This document shows positions 58,201 through 64,000 of a stretch of 64,000 nt of DNA, piece by piece. The notes beneath the pieces were generated by a model, which was given only the letters and a program-made list of their open reading frames with translations, ran no database searches and was not told where the DNA came from. Position 1 is the first letter of the stretch; each line of letters starts with the position of its first letter. Location of the stretch: assembly GCA_000149265.1 (NCBI GenBank), contig CH003387.1:1712-65711 (forward strand), read 5' to 3'. Source of the stretch: Ciona savignyi. Lineage: Eukaryota; Chordata; Ascidiacea; Phlebobranchia; Cionidae. A program made the position numbers and the translations under genes.

Positions 58201-61200
58201 TGAATTAAATTTAATTCCTAATTCTGGAGTGGACAGGCTAGGCTTTTTAACTGTGGGATACGCGCTGTAGTGGTAACTTAAACAATGGTACAAGTTATCC
58301 AAAAATAATTCCATTAAATCTACCAACATAAATTTCCCAAATCAATTATAGATCTGCATTTAGTCGGAGTGTTGTAATTGGGCGGCATTGCAATTGTATC
58401 ACAGGATGAATTATCGAGATTGAAATCTCTGTCACTCGAACTGGTTGAAGACAGACAACGTCAGCTGCAGAACTTTAACGAGCAAAGGCAACTGGTTGCC
58501 ACCCAGCAGAAGACTTGTGAAGAACTACAAGCCAAGGTAGTTTAATGCATATTTAACAAGTAAACACGTTACACCACTTTAATAATATTGTGGTTTTTGG
58601 GTAAATGGTTTATCTAAAAATATTAAATAATAAATAAAATTAAAAGAAATAAATAAAAAAGGGTATTAACAAGAAATAATCCACTTAAAAGAAAGAGAAA
58701 GCAACCTAAAATACCCGGTGTAATATTACGGAATCACCATAAAACTACTAATTAGAGAACACACTTTTCCTTTTGGGTAGGAAAACAAGGGGGTTGGTAT
58801 AACAGATCAAAACAACTATGCTTACATTCAGGTTACCAAAGGTATTGCATTGTGTTAAATATAATACTACTAATTAGCTGGTGGCTAGTTTCGATCCCAC
58901 AACTTTCTGGTTGCTTGTCCATCCATTATTGAGCCAACCATGGAAAGACTGGACATGTATGAAGCCATTTGTGCTGGTTGTATGGTGATACACTTTTCCA
59001 CCATCAGTTGGAAGAATTGGAAAAGACAAATTCGTCGGAGAAGGAACATTCCCTGCAGCTGGAAAATGAACTGGAAGAACAAACCAATAAATTCTACAGA
59101 GAAAATGAGGAATTGACGTCAAAACTCTCAGCTCAGGAAGAGAAAAATGCACAACTGGAAGACAAGGTAAAATGTATTTGTAGAATATTAATACGATAAC
59201 TGGTGTTAAAAGTTTGTGGTGTAGGGACAATCAATTATTGTGCCAATAATGTCAATTAATCAGCTTATAAATGTGTATTTGGGATGTTTTAATAATGCTT
59301 GTTTACAATCTCTTCTATCATTAATAATATACGAACCCCCAATAACGTTGAAACTAAATTCTGTACCATATGCATTAAAGTAAAATCGGTCATATTTTTT
59401 CCTATTTTCTTTTTCTTAATTATCGATCCATACCGATCTTTACTGTGAAGAGACGAAACTCAACATCATGTTCCACCAGATCACATCCATGAACAAGCAG
59501 ATCAGGAAATTGAAAAACGTCGACAAAAACTTCCGGAAGACAGACGACCAGCTCTTCAAGATCCGGGAGAAGTTGGAGCAAGAGGAGAGGCACGAGGATT
59601 TGCTGGTGGAGGTTGAACTCCTCCGGAAGACAGTAGAGGAAATGAGGGAGGCAGAGGAGGTTTACGCACAGGTATTCTGAATAGCAATTGGAAACCTATT
59701 TGTCTTGATGATTCATGGGGTAGTCCCGGTATGCATTGAGGTTTACGTCTAGGTGTCGAGTTTTTTATTGTTATCTCTTTGTTTATGCCTTGGTATGTGT
59801 GAATTTTTTTTAATAACAATGACTCATTTGTTATTTTAAGATTTTATAATAATTTTTTTTTTTAATATCTTTTGTATGTAATAATAATAAGAAAACAAAT
59901 AACACTTTAAATTAATGTGTTTACATGATCAGCTCTATTACAATTAACCACACCTGCAGGCACAAGGTGATTGCCGGGATGTGAAATCAGCTCTGGAAGC
60001 GGAATTGGATGCTACCAGATTGATGAGAAGTGAAATTGAAAAACTACGAAAAAACGCGAAAAACCAGAAAGAAATGGAACGATGCATAGAAGAGTCGAAC
60101 TTCCGATTCGATGAAATCAAATCTCAATTTGACGCTGAAGCGAAAAAAGCAGAAAAAATGAGAAAAAAACTGGAGGTTTTTTAATTTCCTGTCGCTTTAT
60201 CATCAATTATCGTTTAAAAAATCTATGTTACTTTGTCAAGACATGTAAAAAATTGTTTGAAAACAAGAAGTACAGTCCTACTGTATGATTATTATCGGAA
60301 ACAATATACCAAATGTTTACCACATTACCAGTGCATTAAATATTAAATTATTAGTAATTTTATTAACTTAAGTTTTCACAAAGCTTTCACAAACTTTTTT
60401 TTACAAAATAAAATAATATTCTCAATAAAATTCCTTATTCCAACCTAGGAATATGAGGAACAAATTGCAAAACTCAACGAATTTGAAACTGCTTTAAAGT
60501 CGGGAGAAATTAAATTGAAACAGTGCCATCAAGTGATAAAGGAACTAAAAGATGAACGAGACGCCATGGAAACAAAGTTCTCCATTGAAAGCGATAAATT
60601 CTCTCAGTGCAAAGACCTTCTAGATGACGAAAGAAACAAGGTGGGGATGTCGGTTGGAGGTTATTTCCTTGCGCAAGGCAGTTGGTAAATGTGAACCGTT
60701 GCCTTATTCAATAGATCATTTTGTTTGTTTTTTGTTTTCACATTTAAAAGCAGCCAACCTTCAATATATAATTGGAAGACAGAAAAAAATGTAAATGGAT
60801 ACTCGTTAAACTTGACTAGCTAAAAATTTGATGTACTTTTGCGTGAAATTGATGTACTAGCTAAAATTTATTGCCCCTTCTCCCAGTTAGGAAAGCACTC
60901 AATCTCATCACCTTGTTGAATCAGCTTGAACTGAATCCACAGGTGACCGAGGTGACGCAAAAAATGATCGAAGAAAGCAAGAAAGTTCTCAAGTTAAAGG
61001 AACAGGTGGTGGCGCTAGAGACAAAGAAAGCAGAAGAGACGGAAAGTTTGCATCAAAAAGTCGAAAGTCTGACAGAGGAATTGGAAACCTCAAGTTCAAA
61101 AGTAAAAATTCTAAAAATAAAATATTTGGCCCATTATCGTTTTTTCATTCGATAAATTAAATTATGACAAAACAGAAGCTAAAAATACCAAAACATAGTT

Positions 61201-64000
61201 AGAATATGGGGCAACAAGTGATTTGAAACACAATGTTTCATCCCAGCAAAATGATATGACAATCAATGTACCAGGATGTATTTTAATCATTTGATATATG
61301 ACCCAAATCAACAAGGTTACAAAATGTGAATATAGGGATAATCTTTTGTAACAAGATTGTGAAAATCTTACAACAACCACGTATAAACTCGACCCTACCA
61401 TTCACCAACCTGAGACACAACCTCAAATCTCGCTCTGTATTCGCAGGAAAAAGTGAGCCAACTTGAAACCACAATAAACAACCATCGGAAACAAGTGGTT
61501 ATGCTGAAAACGCGATTGGATCAACTTGAAAATCAAAATGATTCGTTACAAAACCAACTCTCCACTTCACAAGAAGAAGAAAAGAAAGCAAGAAATAATG
61601 TACGAAAGATATTTGCAATTAATTTGACAAAACAACTTTTTGTTAATTACATTTTTTGAATTGACTAAAAGACTGCAAATATTTTACCATTGAATATTTA
61701 AAGTTTTAAAATTTGTGTATGAAACCAATGCCTAAGTTTGCAGGAATCATTATTTATCAGCATAACAAACATTGATACGGAATTTAAGTAAAGCTAATTA
61801 AAACAAGGCATGGCATTTAGACGTGGGCATCATGTTAAACAATAGGTATGGTTTACTATGTGTTGTTATAGTTCACAATGGGGAAATTAAAAGTTTTGGG
61901 ATAAGTAGCGGGATAAGCACAGAATCACAAAAACTGAAAGGCCACAGCCAATAGAACACAACAAGATAAATAAACACAAACGAATTAAAAATATTTATAT
62001 GTCTATGATGTAATAAGAGCCAACCATGATTTTACCAAAATACAATTTACATTTTAACAGTTGAAAATTTCAACGGACAAGTTGAAGAAACTTGTTTCAC
62101 TTGGTCTAAATGAACAAATGGTTCTTGCGAAGTATGAGGATTATAAACAAAAGCATTCGGTGAGTTTGTTACTGTGGTGGGGGAGGTGTCCACATTGGAA
62201 ATGTTTTATATGGTGGTGTCTTACCCTGTTTGTGTAGTATACTTACTAGTGTGTGTTTTGTAATACCAGATGTGTGATGTGTACTTGCTAATTCATTTTA
62301 GATTGTTGCCGAACCAGCGATAGTTTATAAACATAAAATAACTGAGGCCAAGAAATTGTTCTGTATCTCTGGGCTTTCCGCCCATGATATAAATAAACCA
62401 CACTGTAATAGCTCCAGCAACTAGGTTTTATGTAATAGCTGTGTCTCTCGATGACTGTGTAGGGTTTTTTAATGCCAAAGATTAAAAAATATACAAATGG
62501 CAGGATCTTGAAACCACAAATGCGTTGTTAAAAGAAGAACTAGAGAAGTTGGAAAGCCGAGTTTCTGGGAGAAAGGAACCAAACTTAAACAACAACAACA
62601 TTTTGTTGAAGGTAACATGAAAAATCACAGTCAGATAACTTTTTAATGTTGCATCAAATTTGTGGTGATTTATAACAAGAAAAGATTTGAAGCCAAAAGA
62701 ATGTGACAGAAATAGGGACTGGCAAAAAATCTTAATATGTGAATAAAAATAGGTTGAAGTCATTTTTTAATAAAACCCAGGGCGACTATTTAAACTTTTA
62801 AAACTGTTTACTACTGATCAAGGGTAATTTGTAAGTACATCCATCACATGGAGTGATCAAAGCAAAAAAATATCAAATTTCTTAAAGAATTTACACAAAG
62901 ATCAAAACAATTTTTAGGGGGTTTCTATGATCCATGCAACAACACAAACGAAAGAAGAGATGCGAGCAACGTCTCCACCTTCCATGAGGATCAGAAGGTC
63001 CTCTCCAGCTCCCAGGGAGGCAGGAAGGTCCTCCTCTGTCCGGAGGACTTCTGGAGCAGGACTGGTAAAGAGGGAGACTCCGGCCAGGCACAAGCAGACC
63101 GTGACGATGACTCCACAGAAACCTGTGAGTTCTTGATATCACTTTGCCAGGGTGACACACTGCATCTCCTTAATACAATGTCAGTTCAGAATAATAGATT
63201 TAATATACTTGTGGCTACTTTTTGATACTTGTATTGTTTAATGGTGATTTTAAGATTTAAACAAACACTACCAATGTTGTTCAAGACCATAACGAGTCCC
63301 ATACACCCACTGACAAAACCACAAATTGCAAATTATTTTGATGATGTCACACATTTTGATGTCACACATTTTGATGATGTCACACAGGCTGGGTCATCAT
63401 CCCCACATGAGACTCCAAGTTCTAAGGGATCAATCGTGGTTCGTGTGAAAGACACCCCACCCCCGGTTTCTATGACAATCACCCATGACCCTGTGGCGGA
63501 AACAGCCCCCAATTTCAAGATTGTCCGAAACCCAGCGGGAACCCCCCGAATTGAAACCTCACAGGATGGAAAGAAGGGGATACAGATTCGAATGACACCA
63601 CCACGAAAATCAACCGGTGAGATTTATAGACGGACTGTTGTGCAAATCTGTGACCCTTTTATTTATTTTTTTCTTTTATTTACTTTTATTTAAGTGTTTT
63701 ATTTATTTATTTCTTATTAATGTTAAGAAAATACAATGGAAGCCATTGTGAGTGGAGATACAGAAAAAGGCAGAAAATGGTCTTTGTTTGGTCAAATTGC
63801 CAAAGCTATACAAACACATGTGTGTAAATTACTTCATTAACATTGAATCAAATACAACCCATTAAATACTAAATTGGTGTTCATGCAAAGAATGCTTCAA
63901 TGCAACCACATATTGACCACTAAATACATTCCAAGATAAAACGTCGATGTCACGCCCTCCAACCTCAGTCGCAAATCGAACCACCATGAAGAGCAAAGTA
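55202..64000 (+). CDS. FILIP1: FILIP1/FILIP1L-type coiled-coil protein, 3' end outside window
   Basis: Exons: 55202-55246, 55472-55484 (inferred), 55848-56094, 56897-57014, 57289-57433, 57740-57837, 58405-58536, 59008-59166, 59480-59671, 59960-60175, 60449-60640, 60943-61101, 61447-61599, 62061-62159, 62504-62611, 62918-63124, 63388-63616, 63936 onward; 859 codons in one frame. The N-terminus has LSRDELLKLLSVFEGELQAR and RYGLTNQPLKALQRD, shared by FILIP1 and CTTNBP2. YKRMGVELEGEKKKHQEYMT then KSDDFVNLL is specific to the FILIP1 branch. A long heptad-rich coiled coil follows, then a Ser/Pro/Arg-rich C-terminal part (RIRRSSPAPREAGRS, TPRIETSQDGKKGIQIR). Vertebrate FILIP1 binds filamin A and affects actin and cell migration; the same role here is inference. 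Confidence 0.88.
55848..57433 (+). CDS. FILIP1: FILIP1 conserved N-terminal (CortBP2-type) domain exons
   Basis: Exon 55848-56094 carries a Asp/Asn-rich lead and the NLSRDELLKLLSVFEGELQA block. Exon 56897-57014 (phase 2 in, 0 out) carries the RYG..LQRDA block; exon 57289-57433 carries DKYKRMGVELEGEKKKHQEY. This is the region shared by FILIP1, FILIP1L, CTTNBP2 and CTTNBP2NL; length and order agree with those proteins. CTTNBP2 itself is unlikely because the KSDDF block and the later coiled coil follow FILIP1. Confidence 0.85.
56194..56399. mobile_element. hAT MITE (206 bp) with 8-bp TSD in a FILIP1 intron
   Basis: The left end CAGTGGTTTTTAACC and right end GGTTGAAAATCACTA are inverse repeats with few mismatches, the last base being changed. 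ATCTAGAT flanks both sides (56186-56193 and 56400-56407). GGGTTCCGC motifs repeat inside. No coding sequence. Confidence 0.85.
57740..62611 (+). CDS. FILIP1: FILIP1 coiled-coil exons
   Basis: Ten exons, almost all phase 0 at both ends and multiples of three (132, 159, 192, 216, 192, 159, 153, 99, 108 nt after the first). The translation is rich in Glu, Lys, Leu and Gln with heptads, for example LEELEKTNSSEKEHSLQLEN, and VTEVTQKMIEESKKVLKLKE, which matches FILIP1's VTEKLIEESKK.LKLK. Symmetric phase-0 exons allow skipping without frame loss. Introns hold a partial SINE (58750-58925) and AT-rich sequence. Confidence 0.85.
58750..58925 (-). repeat. tRNA-headed SINE fragment in a FILIP1 intron
   Basis: TTTGGGTAGGAAAACAAGGG, then GGTTACCAAAGGTATTGCAT, then GCTGGTGGCTAGTTTCGATC match the inverted body and head of the SINE described at 17395. 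Confidence 0.6.
62918..64000 (+). CDS. FILIP1: FILIP1 C-terminal Ser/Pro/Arg-rich exons
   Basis: Exon 62918-63124 (GVSMIHATTQTKEE, RRSSPAPREAGRSSSVRRTS) and exon 63388-63616 (GSIVVRVKDTPPPVSMTITH, APNFKIVRNPAGTPRIETS) resemble the unstructured C-terminal half of FILIP1, which has repeated VTP/ITI-type segments. The last exon starts at 63936 after TTCCAAG in the matching phase (DKTSMSRPPTSVANRTTMK) and leaves the window open. Confidence 0.78.
63336..63387 (+). repeat. Short tandem repeat at a FILIP1 splice acceptor
   Basis: TTTTGATGATGTCACACA-type units (18, 15, 18 bp) repeat three times. The last unit ends CACACAG, which is the acceptor of exon 63388-63616. Confidence 0.7.

Overview
Eukaryotic, AT-rich DNA with short spliced exons, no operons and many small transposons. 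The gene set (multi-LCCL secreted protein, C-type lectin receptor, LDLa/TSP1 receptor, CMSS1, FILIP1-type coiled-coil protein) and the tRNA-headed repeats scattered through introns suggest an invertebrate deuterostome, most likely a tunicate (ascidian). The organism is inferred from gene style and is not proved.

Layout. 1-3.5 kb: decayed L1/Tx1-type LINE. 3.8-6.9 kb: 3'-truncated Ty3/gypsy retroelement on the minus strand. 6.9-8.3 kb: 18-bp minisatellite. 8.3-11.4 kb: decayed gene of a multi-copy metazoan protein family, split by a 1.77-kb hAT transposon with a perfect 8-bp target duplication. 11.5-13.75 kb: composite repeat holding a piggyBac-like insertion; a second copy without that insertion lies at 28.7-30.6 kb. 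15.3-16.25 kb (minus): C-type-lectin membrane receptor with two canonical ITIMs. 17.05-32.42 kb (plus): a 22-exon gene for a secreted protein of about 721 residues with seven LCCL domains, built from repeated phase-1 exon modules. 34.8-41.06 kb (minus): type I membrane protein with LDLa repeats, a TSP1-like segment, a Thr-rich stalk and a cytoplasmic tail. 46.0-50.4 kb (minus): four exons of a CMSS1 homologue. 55.2-64 kb (plus): a FILIP1-type coiled-coil gene running off the window.

Three neighbouring genes encode secreted or cell-surface proteins with recognition-type modules (lectin, LCCL, LDLa/TSP1), one with an inhibitory-receptor-like tail. The lectin receptor and the LCCL gene are divergently arranged about 0.8 kb apart. 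To their right, CMSS1 and FILIP1 are neighbours on opposite strands, which matches my recollection of the overlapping CMSS1/FILIP1L locus in human and points to an old chordate linkage. Exon boundaries were found by eye from splice sites, reading-frame phase and homology; the phases close without conflict in the LCCL, LDLa and FILIP1 genes (FILIP1 needs one proposed 13-nt microexon). CMSS1 is incomplete.
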